From positions 24,567 to 88,566 of IMG/VR virus record IMGVR_UViG_3300025732_000026: a stretch of DNA of 64,000 bases; one strand, given 5' to 3'. Below, in pieces: positions 35,797 to 43,175 of the stretch. A program made the translations under genes and the position numbers. Each line of letters opens with the position of its first letter. Within the stretch, counting starts at the first letter, position 1. The notes under the pieces are model-generated. The model worked only from the letters and a program-made list of their open reading frames with translations. It was not told where the DNA came from and did no database searches. This stretch comes from a virus.

Positions 35797-36897
35797 ATGT
35801 TACTAAACGATAAAATATTTAATTTAGAGAAAAAAGATTATGTAATCCCATCCTTGTTTCTAGGTGAATCCATGGGATTTTTGGATTCAATCAATAAGCA
35901 TTACCCAAATTTATTTGATCTATATAAGAAGATGAAATCCCAGGATTGGGATGAGAATGAATTCAATTTTACATCGTGCAATGTAGAATTTAAAACATGT
36001 CCAAAAAATATATATGATATGATGCTATTGACGTTGGCTTGGAAATGGGAAGCGGATTCAATCGCTTCAAGGAGCGTATTTGCTATTACGGCGCCATTCA
36101 TTAGTTCAAATGAATTGAATTGTTTATGGCAGCGAATATCTGAAAATGAATGTTTACATGCATTAACATATTCGGAGATTGTTAGAAATTCTTTTGATAA
36201 TTCCGCTGAGATATTGGATTATTTATCCACACTAAATAATGTTTTTGATAGATCATATATAGTAACGGAGATATTTGCATATACATTTGATATTGGACAT
36301 AAATTATCGCTTGGATTAATTCCAAAAGATCAGACAGCATACGATGCAATTTTTATGTTTGTTGTTACGTTATATTGTCTTGAGAGAATACAATTCATGG
36401 CCAGTTTTGCCGTGACATTTGCAATAGCAGATTCTGGTATATTTGTGCCTATCGGCAAAGCAGTACAGAAAATATGTAAGGATGAATTTGATATTCATGT
36501 TAAAGCATGTAAAACTATTTTAAACTATGAATTGGTGACTGAACGTGGCTTGATGACTTTTAATCGAATGAAACCTAAAATATCTGAATTATTAACATCA
36601 ATAATAGAATCCGAGTTTAAATGGATTAATTACTTGTTCTCAGATGGTAGAGAATTGGTAGGAATGGATGCAGAATTATTGAAAAAGTGGGTATTATTTA
36701 ATGCAGCAGATGTTTATAATTTTTTTGGAATACAATCTAGTATTGAGTTGCCTAATAAAAATCCATTGGGATTTATTGAAGAATGGATTAATATAGATAA
36801 GATTCAAGGATCGCCACAGGAAGAGAAAACAGCGGCATATTTGGTAGGTGCTATAATTAATGATGATGAAGGTAAAATATATTCAACAGAATTTTAA
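35797..36897 (+). CDS. nrdB: Ribonucleotide reductase class Ia beta subunit
   Basis: A 366-residue NrdB. Di-iron ligands are visible in WKWEADS, ENECLHALTYSEI (Glu, His and the radical Tyr region), YCLERIQFM and KDEFDIHVKA. It generates the tyrosyl radical for NrdA. Unlike T4 nrdB it carries no intron. Confidence 0.93.
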   Translation: MLLNDKIFNLEKKDYVIPSLFLGESMGFLDSINKHYPNLFDLYKKMKSQDWDENEFNFTSCNVEFKTCPKNIYDMMLLTLAWKWEADSIASRSVFAITAPFISSNELNCLWQRISENECLHALTYSEIVRNSFDNSAEILDYLSTLNNVFDRSYIVTEIFAYTFDIGHKLSLGLIPKDQTAYDAIFMFVVTLYCLERIQFMASFAVTFAIADSGIFVPIGKAVQKICKDEFDIHVKACKTILNYELVTERGLMTFNRMKPKISELLTSIIESEFKWINYLFSDGRELVGMDAELLKKWVLFNAADVYNFFGIQSSIELPNKNPLGFIEEWINIDKIQGSPQEEKTAAYLVGAIINDDEGKIYSTEF

Positions 36898-36916
36898 TCA
36901 CATATAGAGGAATTTT

Positions 36917-37162
36917 ATGATAGATTTGGAAGATATTGATTTTGAAACATTTTCAAATTGGCATCCAGCAGTACAAATAGTTGCAATAATTGTTTCATTT
37001 TTAGTATTAGCACCGTTGCTATTTGGAATATTTGCTTCGATTTCAATGATAATTTTTTTTGGAACTATTTGTGTTGGTATTGGTTTATTTTGTTTTACGA
37101 TATTAGAAATAGTTGATAGATATAAATTGAAAAAAGATATTGACAATTTAACTAAATTATAA
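36917..37162 (+). CDS. Small membrane protein
   Basis: An 81-residue protein with two adjacent transmembrane helices (about residues 18-40 and 42-68) and an acidic N-terminus. GAGGAATT precedes the ATG. Function unknown; last gene before the tRNA. Confidence 0.65.
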   Translation: MIDLEDIDFETFSNWHPAVQIVAIIVSFLVLAPLLFGIFASISMIIFFGTICVGIGLFCFTILEIVDRYKLKKDIDNLTKL

Positions 37163-37180
37163 TAGAATTCTATTATCAAT

Positions 37181-37270
37181 TCCGCCCGGACTGGCTAGGT
37201 GAAAGTCTCTGACTGTTAATCAGAAGGCGCAAGAAATTGCGGCGAGGTTCGAATCCTCGGAGCGGAGCCA
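37181..37270 (+). tRNA. tRNA-Asn (GTT) with an extended variable arm
   Basis: Acceptor stem 37181-37187 / 37260-37266 (one C-A mismatch), discriminator G and encoded CCA at 37268-37270. The D-arm stem is 3-4 bp, the anticodon stem TCTGA/TCAGA has the loop CTGTTAA giving anticodon GTT, and the T arm is CGAGG-TTCGAAT-CCTCG. TCC...GGAGCCA and the loop match bacterial tRNA-Asn identity. The variable region (37225-37242, 18 nt) folds into CGCAA-GAAA-TTGCG, which normally marks class II tRNAs (Leu, Ser, Tyr). Confidence 0.85.
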
Positions 37271-37560
37271 AGTTTAACATATTATGGAGGTAGGATTAGA
37301 GGCGTCCATCCTTTAAAGAGTAGTGATATGCGCGTGTAATCTGGGGATAGTTTACTCATATGAACCCCCTGAATGTCGAGTTTGACAAACTGGAATTATG
37401 AGCGAGAATATCTAAAGGCGAAGAAGTACACAACAGTCGGTTTGTAATGTGATACAGAAGTCAAGGTATTAGAAAAAAGATTGCCTGGGCGAACGAACAA
37501 AAATGTCCAATAGCTTTTGGCGTAACAGCACACATAATATGTTTTTATTTTAGGAAATTT
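37271..37560 (+). ncRNA. Probable structured RNA downstream of tRNA-Asn
   Basis: A 290-base stretch without a convincing gene and visibly richer in G+C than its surroundings. Possible helices: AGGAT/ATCCT (37292-37296/37308-37312), GGGG/CCCC with inner GTTT/GAAC (37343-37368), ACAAACTG/CGGTTTGT (37385-37392/37438-37445), ATAC/GTAT (37452-37468) and GCC-TGGGC/GTCCA-GGC (37483-37521). I cannot match it to tmRNA, RNase P, 6S RNA or a group I intron core. It is directly joined to the tRNA and may be cut from the same transcript. Confidence 0.5.
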
Positions 37561-37935
37561 ATGAAAAAACTATTTGTTTTTGGAAGTAATTTACGTGGCG
37601 TTCATGGTGCAGGTGCAGCCAGATTTGCATTTGACAATCATAATGCTAAATGGGGATGTGGTATAGGTAGAACGGGCGATTGTTATGCTATTCCTACAAA
37701 AGATGATAATATCAAAACATTGCCATTAAATGTGATAAAAAATTATGTTGATGAATTTGTTCTTTATGCCAAAGAACATCCTGAGCTAATGTTCGAAGTT
37801 ACTAAAATAGGTTGTGGATTAGCTGGATATAAAAATAAAGATATAGCTCCTATGTTTCTTGATGCCCCGGAAAATTGTTTATTAGATGATGAATGGGTTA
37901 AAATAATAGATGAGTTAAAAATTAATGGAAATTAA
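37561..37935 (+). CDS. A1S_2505-type phage protein
   Basis: A 124-residue protein starting KLFVFGSNLRGVHGAGAARFA, with GRTGDCYAIPTKDDN, TLPLNVIKNYV and KIGCGLAGYKNKDIAPMF. The Gly-rich loops suggest a macro-domain-like nucleotide-binding fold. I recognise it as the family of phage non-structural proteins named after A1S_2505. A role in ADP-ribose or nucleotide processing is speculation. Its end overlaps the next gene by 11 bases. Confidence 0.8.
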   Translation: MKKLFVFGSNLRGVHGAGAARFAFDNHNAKWGCGIGRTGDCYAIPTKDDNIKTLPLNVIKNYVDEFVLYAKEHPELMFEVTKIGCGLAGYKNKDIAPMFLDAPENCLLDDEWVKIIDELKINGN

Positions 37936-38449
37936 CGCCAAGGAATTAACTTGCGATTGGATAAAGACCTTCGCTGCAAGTGAAAATTTAGATTTGTATC
38001 ATATGACATTAGTATATGATTTTTTCCAAAACGGAAATTTCCATGCTGACAACATAAATGCATTCTTTGCAACATTTTATATGCGAAGATTTTTACCATT
38101 TTTATTATCAACTAAAAATTATCATACAAATTTTCAACGAACTCGCCAACCAACAACATTCGCATTTGTATGTGATCACTTAAACAAAAACTCCGAAAAA
38201 GATCATATTTACAGTGGAAAGTTGTTTAATCATGCTATCGTATGTGTTCCAAATGCAATTAAGGATAAGACATGCGCACTTCTGGGTGTAGATACATTAA
38301 CAAAAGAATTTTCAATTCCAAAAATATATAATATTAAGTATTCTACTTTCAAAAAATGTGATGATGTCGCAATTGAAATTGCAACTAGAAGTATTTTCAA
38401 ATACCCAAATTATCAAATTTTTTCACCCAAAGTAAAATTTAAAAAATGA
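37925..38449 (+). CDS. Hypothetical protein
   Basis: A 174-residue basic protein (MEINAKELTCDWIKTF at the start, C-terminal KVKFKK), without signal or membrane helix. FNHAIVCVPNAI near residue 100 might be a His-containing active-site strand. Family not recognised. Confidence 0.6.
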   Translation: MEINAKELTCDWIKTFAASENLDLYHMTLVYDFFQNGNFHADNINAFFATFYMRRFLPFLLSTKNYHTNFQRTRQPTTFAFVCDHLNKNSEKDHIYSGKLFNHAIVCVPNAIKDKTCALLGVDTLTKEFSIPKIYNIKYSTFKKCDDVAIEIATRSIFKYPNYQIFSPKVKFKK

Positions 38450-38478
38450 AATTGGAGAAATTATGGGCAAAATAATTT

Positions 38479-38507
38479 TTGACAGTAATAAATTTTTGAT
38501 ATACAAT
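38479..38507 (+). promoter_or_regulatory. Sigma70-type promoter for the Prs/NadV-like operon
   Basis: TTGACA at 38479-38484, 17-bp spacer with TAATAAAT, TACAAT at 38502-38507. First gene downstream starts at 38543. Confidence 0.65.
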
Positions 38508-38542
38508 GAACTTATATTGATTAATAAATGTGAGAGAATGAA

Positions 38543-38650
38543 ATGAAAAATTTAATTGAGAATAAAGTATTGATAGTGATTTTCTTGATATCAGTATTCT
38601 GTTTTGTTGCAGTTCTCGTACAGCAACTTAATAATTATTTCGGAGATTAA
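38543..38650 (+). CDS. 35-residue membrane peptide
   Basis: MKNLIENK followed by one transmembrane helix (VLIVIFLISVFCFVAVLV) and a short tail. GAGAGAATGAA precedes the ATG. First gene after the promoter at 38479. Confidence 0.55.
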   Translation: MKNLIENKVLIVIFLISVFCFVAVLVQQLNNYFGD

Positions 38651-38652
38651 AA

Positions 38653-38871
38653 ATGTTTATTATGTTTAGTACAATTGTTGTATGTGTTTCAATATTGATA
38701 ATGCTTATCATCACTCAAGAAAACATATCATTACCTAAAAGTTTAGAACTATTAATTTTAATTTTAATGTTTTCTTCAATTATTGTGATCGAATCCGGGT
38801 TTGAGTATTTGTTAGATTATGATTCCCTACAACTGGAATTTAAAGAATACAAATTGGCACAAACTAAATGA
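38653..38871 (+). CDS. Small membrane protein
   Basis: A 72-residue protein with two transmembrane helices and an acidic/basic cytoplasmic tail ending KLAQTK. ATGA overlap with the PRPP-synthetase-like gene. Function unknown. Confidence 0.6.
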   Translation: MFIMFSTIVVCVSILIMLIITQENISLPKSLELLILILMFSSIIVIESGFEYLLDYDSLQLEFKEYKLAQTK

Positions 38872-39734
38872 AAATAAATGGTAAAGAATTGGAAAAATCT
38901 TTTATTTTTCCAGCGGGTGAAGTACAAATAAAATTACCTAAATTCCACATTAATGGTAAAGAAAATAAAATAGTAGTGGAAACAGTTATCGATTCATCTG
39001 ATAAAATTATGGAATTGCTTCTAGTCAAAGAAGCGTTAGATAATTATTATTCTTGTTATTATACTAAATTGATTCTACATTATTTACCATATGCTAGACA
39101 AGATAGACGTTGTGCAGATGATGAATCATTTGCTGGTAAAGTTGCAATTGAATTGATTGATAATCTATGTTTTTCTGAAATTGAAATAGCAGATATACAT
39201 AATGTGAATTTACTGAATCATTTTATTCGAACTAAAGTTAAACATATTTCGGTATTGGATATCATAACAAAAAATAGTGATATTCTTCAATATGTTAATA
39301 CTATAATTGCGCCCGATAAGGGCGCATTGGATAAAGTAAAGGAAATAGCTGACACATATAAAAAAGATTTTCTATTCGCAACCAAAAAACGAGATGTAAA
39401 TACTGGTAAAATTACTGATTTATGTTTTGAATTCGATGATGATGTGTTATATCAGAAAATTCTTAACAAGAATATATTGATTATAGATGATATTGTGGAT
39501 GCGGGTGGAACATTTATTGGATTGGCAAAAATAATCAACCATTATCTACCAAAATCGCTATCATTATATGTTACGCATGGCATTTTTAGCAAAGGACTCG
39601 AATCACTCTTTCAATCAAAAATTGATCGGATATATACTACACGATCATTTTTTAATTGGGATAGAATTTATAATAAATGCCCCCAAGATATGATTTATAA
39701 AAAAGAGCAAAAATTAAATATTATTGATATTTAG
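38868..39734 (+). CDS. Ribose-phosphate pyrophosphokinase-like enzyme (Prs family)
   Basis: A 288-residue PRPP-synthetase family protein: LPYARQDRRCADDESFAGK (ATP/Mg region, residues about 78-98), ADIHN, APDKGALDK, KKRDVNTGKI (catalytic flexible loop) and the PRPP-binding LIIDDIVDAGGTF. Slightly shorter than bacterial Prs (about 315). It lies directly upstream of a nicotinamide phosphoribosyltransferase-like gene. In phage NAD+ reconstitution pathway 1, a Prs-like Adps makes ADP-ribose pyrophosphate instead of PRPP; the sequence alone cannot decide which. Confidence 0.9.
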   Translation: MKINGKELEKSFIFPAGEVQIKLPKFHINGKENKIVVETVIDSSDKIMELLLVKEALDNYYSCYYTKLILHYLPYARQDRRCADDESFAGKVAIELIDNLCFSEIEIADIHNVNLLNHFIRTKVKHISVLDIITKNSDILQYVNTIIAPDKGALDKVKEIADTYKKDFLFATKKRDVNTGKITDLCFEFDDDVLYQKILNKNILIIDDIVDAGGTFIGLAKIINHYLPKSLSLYVTHGIFSKGLESLFQSKIDRIYTTRSFFNWDRIYNKCPQDMIYKKEQKLNIIDI

Positions 39735-39742
39735 AGGATATT

Positions 39743-41497
39743 ATGAGAAATAGCGCAATTAATCAAATTGATTTTTATAAAACAGGACATATTCAGCAAT
39801 ATCCCACAAACACAGAATATGTATATTCCAATTTTACTGCAAGATCAAATAACAAATCAAATATTGAAAATTCTAAAGGCGTAGTTTTTATTGGATTACA
39901 GTTATTCATTAAAGACTATCTAATAGATGAATGGAATAATACTTTTTTCGAAATGGATAAATCATTTGTTGTTGATAAGTATCAGCGACAAATATCTAAT
40001 GCATTAGGATACACTGTAGATGTTTCTCATATTGCTGATTTACATGATCTAGGTTATTTACCTATACATATTAAGGCATTACCAGAAGGTTCATTTGTAC
40101 CATATAAAATACCATTATTAACTATAGTTAATACATTACCGGAATTTTATTGGTTGCCAAATTATCTTGAAAGTGTTATATCAAATGAACTTTGGCCAAT
40201 GACTACATCCGCAACAACATATTTTGAGTATTTAAAAACATTTCATTTATATGCTGATTTGACGGGCGCTGATAAAAATTTTATTCCATTTCAAGCACAT
40301 GATTTCTCTTTTCGCGGAATGTTTGGTAGAGATGCCGCGGCAAAATCAGCATTTGCTGCAATAGCATGTGGTTCAATGGGTACAGATTCTTTACCAGGAA
40401 TTGATATTGCAGAAACATACTATAACGCAACTGAGGAATTTATTGCGGGATCGGTAAATGCGACTGAACATAGTGTTATGTCTAGTAATATAGAACTATT
40501 AATTGATGATATTACCGATAGAAGTCAAGCTGAATTTGATACATTTAAACGATTGATAGTTGATGTCTATCCGACAGGAAATATAAGTATCGTTTCAGAT
40601 ACATTTGATTTTTGGAATGTTGTATCAAATATTTTGCCTGGGTTGAAGAGTATCATTATGGAACGTGATGGTAAGGTTATTATTAGACCTGATAGTGGTG
40701 ATCCAGTAGATATTCTATGTGGTAAATGGAATCATATGTTTCATGATTTTGATACGAACGGATGTATTTTGAATAACATTGAAGAGTGTTTGCGTAAAAT
40801 GCAAAATATGATGCTATCATGGAATACGACATGTGATCCTAAAGATATACAAGATATATTCGCATATTTCAAATTTAAAAATAAATATTACAAAGTTGAT
40901 ATGTTGTGTGAATGGAAGATATTAGCTGCGAATGAGGATAGAAAATCTGATATTGCTCGCTTGGATAATTTTAAATTAACTCATAGAGCGATTACACCAA
41001 CACCTCAACAATTGGGATTGATAGAATCATTATGGAATATATTTGGCGGAAAAGTGAATGATAAAGGATTTAAAACTCTCGATTCACATATTGGCGCAAT
41101 ATATGGCGATTCTATAACATTAGATCGGCAAAAACAGATATTACATGGATTGAAACTTAAGGGATTTGCATCAGATAATGTTGTATTGGGCGTTGGGTCA
41201 TTTTCATACCAATATATCACGAGAGATACACATGGATTTGCAATGAAAGCAACGTCTATTGTGGTCGATGGTAAAAGATATGATATATTTAAGGATCCTA
41301 AAACAGATTCTGGAACTAAAAAATCAGCTAGAGGATTATTGATGGTATCGCATATTAATGGTAAATATGAATTGAAGGATCAATGCACTGAAAGAGAGGA
41401 AAAGCATGGTTGTCTTGAAACAGTATATTTGGATGGCTGTATCTCTAAAGAGTATACATTGAAAGATATACGAGATAGGGTTAAATTATATTTATAA
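39743..41497 (+). CDS. Nicotinamide phosphoribosyltransferase-like enzyme (NadV/NAMPT family)
   Basis: A 584-residue NAMPT-family protein, longer than human NAMPT (491). Conserved parts: INQIDFYKTGHIQQYP with NFTARSN, EGSFVPYKIPLLTI, HDFSFRGMFGRDAAAKS, ACGSMGTDSLPGID, the PRPP-site IIRPDSGDPVDI and GVGSFSYQYITRDT. It joins nicotinamide to an activated ribose. Next to the Prs-like gene it forms a complete salvage or, if the pair uses ADP-ribose pyrophosphate, an NAD+ reconstitution module. GAGGA precedes the ATG. Confidence 0.92.
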   Translation: MRNSAINQIDFYKTGHIQQYPTNTEYVYSNFTARSNNKSNIENSKGVVFIGLQLFIKDYLIDEWNNTFFEMDKSFVVDKYQRQISNALGYTVDVSHIADLHDLGYLPIHIKALPEGSFVPYKIPLLTIVNTLPEFYWLPNYLESVISNELWPMTTSATTYFEYLKTFHLYADLTGADKNFIPFQAHDFSFRGMFGRDAAAKSAFAAIACGSMGTDSLPGIDIAETYYNATEEFIAGSVNATEHSVMSSNIELLIDDITDRSQAEFDTFKRLIVDVYPTGNISIVSDTFDFWNVVSNILPGLKSIIMERDGKVIIRPDSGDPVDILCGKWNHMFHDFDTNGCILNNIEECLRKMQNMMLSWNTTCDPKDIQDIFAYFKFKNKYYKVDMLCEWKILAANEDRKSDIARLDNFKLTHRAITPTPQQLGLIESLWNIFGGKVNDKGFKTLDSHIGAIYGDSITLDRQKQILHGLKLKGFASDNVVLGVGSFSYQYITRDTHGFAMKATSIVVDGKRYDIFKDPKTDSGTKKSARGLLMVSHINGKYELKDQCTEREEKHGCLETVYLDGCISKEYTLKDIRDRVKLYL

Positions 41498-41503
41498 GAA
41501 TAG

Positions 41504-41536
41504 CATAAATACTTCTATGATAAATAATCATAGGAG
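41504..41536 (+). promoter_or_regulatory. Late promoter and hairpin before the holin-like gene
   Basis: CATAAATACT at 41504-41513. Hairpin CTATGAT (41515-41521) - AAATA - ATCATAG (41527-41533) runs directly into GGAG (41533-41536), 6 bases before the ATG 41542. Confidence 0.6.
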
Positions 41537-41541
41537 AAAAA

Positions 41542-41841
41542 ATGTTCAACAAAATCCGAGCCGTAATCAGCTTACCCGAAGTTTTTCAACAAGGAAAAAT
41601 GTTAACGGATGCCGCAGCATGGAAACGAGGAAATATCGCAGTATCAATGGTAACAGGTTTTCTGGCAAGTATTGTCGCAATTGCCAAATTATTTGGATAT
41701 GAACTTCCGCTCACCGACGATCAAATTGTTACTATTGGTGGTGCTATTTTCGCGGTTACAGGGATGTTCCTTCATCCAACTCTCGAAGTCGCAACTACCG
41801 AAAAGTTGGGTGTGGCTCCAAAAAAACGAAGTAACAATTGA
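41542..41841 (+). CDS. Holin-like membrane protein
   Basis: A 99-residue protein. Two hydrophobic segments (about residues 33-52, VSMVTGFLASIVAIAKLFG, and 62-80, IVTIGGAIFAVTGMFL) with LPLTDDQ between them, then a basic tail KKRSNN. This two-helix plan with TDDQI is usual in phage holins of the lambda S/T7-like size class. It would release the lysozyme from 31257. Late promoter directly upstream fits timing. Family assignment is from pattern only. Confidence 0.6.
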   Translation: MFNKIRAVISLPEVFQQGKMLTDAAAWKRGNIAVSMVTGFLASIVAIAKLFGYELPLTDDQIVTIGGAIFAVTGMFLHPTLEVATTEKLGVAPKKRSNN

Positions 41842-41974
41842 TATTAGACCAACCGTTATGCCATCCGCTCAAATAGATGGCATTTATATAAAAGATAGTA
41901 CACCATTATTAGGTGGTAGTAGATTTTCCAATCTAAATGGTTTAGGATTAGAAGTAGAAATTAAATATAAATAG
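41672..41974 (+). CDS. Out-of-frame lipoprotein-like ORF overlapping the holin-like gene
   Basis: A frame that begins inside the holin-like gene (ATGs at 41672 and 41699) and continues 133 bases past its stop, filling the gap to 41985. From the second ATG it reads as a hydrophobic helix ending in LFSRLQGC, a lipobox-like site, then VTIDIRPTVMPSAQIDG and LGGSRFSNLNGLG. Small outer-membrane spanin subunits are often such embedded or overlapping lipoproteins. The ribosome site is weak and the lipobox Gly-Cys is preceded by Gln, so confidence is limited. Confidence 0.4.
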   Translation: MSQLPNYLDMNFRSPTIKLLLLVVLFSRLQGCSFIQLSKSQLPKSWVWLQKNEVTIDIRPTVMPSAQIDGIYIKDSTPLLGGSRFSNLNGLGLEVEIKYK

Positions 41975-41984
41975 GAGAAATAAA

Positions 41985-42245
41985 ATGACTTTTTTAGAAA
42001 AAGTGAAGATGGTATTAGGATTACTTCCAGTAATTATTGATACAATCAAGGCGATTGAAAATGCGATTCCAGTTGAAGGTAAAGGTAAGGATAAATTAGA
42101 ATTGGTTAAAAATGTACTACAAACAACCTTCGAAACGTCAAATCAGAGTTTAGAATTGTTTCAAGATGTATGGCCAACTTTACAATCAGTTATTAGCGCC
42201 GTTGTAGCAACATTCAATACTCTTGGTATTTTCAAGAATAAATAA
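41985..42245 (+). CDS. Small phage protein near lysis genes
   Basis: An 86-residue protein: hydrophobic N-terminal helix VLGLLPVIIDTIKAIENAIP, a KGKDKLELVKNVLQ segment and an amphipathic C-terminus. Similar short proteins accompany holins/endolysins in other phages, without known role. GGAGAAAT precedes the ATG; a terminator follows. Confidence 0.6.
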   Translation: MTFLEKVKMVLGLLPVIIDTIKAIENAIPVEGKGKDKLELVKNVLQTTFETSNQSLELFQDVWPTLQSVISAVVATFNTLGIFKNK

Positions 42246-42267
42246 TAACAATATTATTTAATTAATT

Positions 42268-42295
42268 AAATGCCAGTTTAATACTGGCATTTTTG
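42268..42295 (+). terminator. Intrinsic terminator
   Basis: Stem AAATGCCAGT (42268-42277) / ACTGGCATTT (42283-42292), loop TTAAT, then TTTTG. Ends the late holin-like transcript. Confidence 0.85.
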
Positions 42296-42301
42296 TATAT
42301 T

Positions 42302-42928
42302 TTGAAGAAATATAAATGCGTTGTTTGTGATGAGGATGCTAGAAAGAATAGAAAATTTTGTTCTACTAAGTGCATGGTGAAATATAATCATGAGCTATTG
42401 AATCCTACAAAATCAGCAATTCCTAATACCATCTGTCCAAGATGTGGGAAGGAACACAATAAACCTAAATATTGTAAAAATTGTCATGAAGAACTTGCGC
42501 GAGAAGCACATATTGCGAATGTGACTTATCGGCAACCTAGTAATTGTTTACAATGTGGTAAACTATTTAAAACACAGTTCAAACATCAAAAATTCTGTTG
42601 CCTTGAATGTGCTTATATTCATAGACAGACAATTCCTAGAATTGCTAAAATATGTCCAACATGTAAAAAAGAATACTATTCAAAACATGATCATTGTTCA
42701 GTTAGATGTCGAGCAAATAATCCAAAACATAACTATAAATTTCAGCGTGGTTCATTAGCATATAAGCAGAGTCCGGAAGGAATAGCCAGTTATAAATTAA
42801 AAAGAAAAAATTTAATTAGCTTGAATAAAAAAGAACATTATGTTATACCAAAACAAGAGGATTTTCTTATAGATATTCCTGTTGAACCAGATTTATCTGA
42901 ATATGAAGATTATCCAACAGATTTCTAA
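42302..42928 (+). CDS. Protein with four tandem zinc-binding Cys clusters
   Basis: A frame of about 208 residues containing four treble-clef-like clusters: CVVC...FCSTKC, CPRC...YCKNC, CLQC...FCCLEC and CPTC...HCSVRC, then a charged tail. No ATG lies before the first cluster; a TTG at 42302 (or 42293, next to the terminator) is the likely start, and no clear ribosome site is visible. Multi-zinc proteins of this sort in phages are often nucleic-acid-binding or endonuclease-associated. Function unknown. Confidence 0.55.
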   Translation: MKKYKCVVCDEDARKNRKFCSTKCMVKYNHELLNPTKSAIPNTICPRCGKEHNKPKYCKNCHEELAREAHIANVTYRQPSNCLQCGKLFKTQFKHQKFCCLECAYIHRQTIPRIAKICPTCKKEYYSKHDHCSVRCRANNPKHNYKFQRGSLAYKQSPEGIASYKLKRKNLISLNKKEHYVIPKQEDFLIDIPVEPDLSEYEDYPTDF

Positions 42929-42935
42929 AAAATGA

Positions 42936-42963
42936 TTGACAAAATTTCTTAAAGTAGTATAAT
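42936..42963 (+). promoter_or_regulatory. Sigma70-type promoter
   Basis: TTGACA at 42936-42941, 16-bp spacer, TATAAT at 42958-42963; 33 bases before the ATG at 42996. Confidence 0.7.
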
Positions 42964-42995
42964 TGTTATTACATTTTAATTTATGAGTATTATAT

Positions 42996-43175
42996 ATGAA
43001 AACATTTTTAGAACATTTAAAACCGAAAGATGGGGAAATCGACCATGTTTCGCTAATGAAACATCATAAAAAAGCTGCGATTGAAGCGTTACGAAAGAAT
43101 GATCATGATGCAGCCGCCTATCATTCTAAAGAATTCAATAAACATGAAGAAGCATTGAAAAATGCCACATATTGA
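42996..43175 (+). CDS. Small His/Lys-rich hypothetical protein
   Basis: A 59-residue helical protein, MKTFLEHLKPKDGEIDH then KHHKKAAIEALRKND. Overlaps the next gene by 14 bases. The MKTFLEHL start recalls short phage peptides fused to or near virion proteins. Function unknown. Confidence 0.6.
   Translation: MKTFLEHLKPKDGEIDHVSLMKHHKKAAIEALRKNDHDAAAYHSKEFNKHEEALKNATY

Noticed and set aside
35797-36897. Intron in nrdB as in T4
   Set aside because: The nrdB frame is continuous with all iron ligands present, so no intron is present.
37271-37560. RNase P RNA, tmRNA or group I intron
   Set aside because: The conserved cores (GAGGAAAGTCC of RNase P, tRNA-like ends of tmRNA, P/Q/R/S elements of group I introns) are not visible, and no split gene flanks it.
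38464-38547. 27-codon frame beginning MGKIIFDSN
   Set aside because: It overlays the TTGACA/TACAAT promoter and runs into the next ribosome site; more likely promoter DNA.
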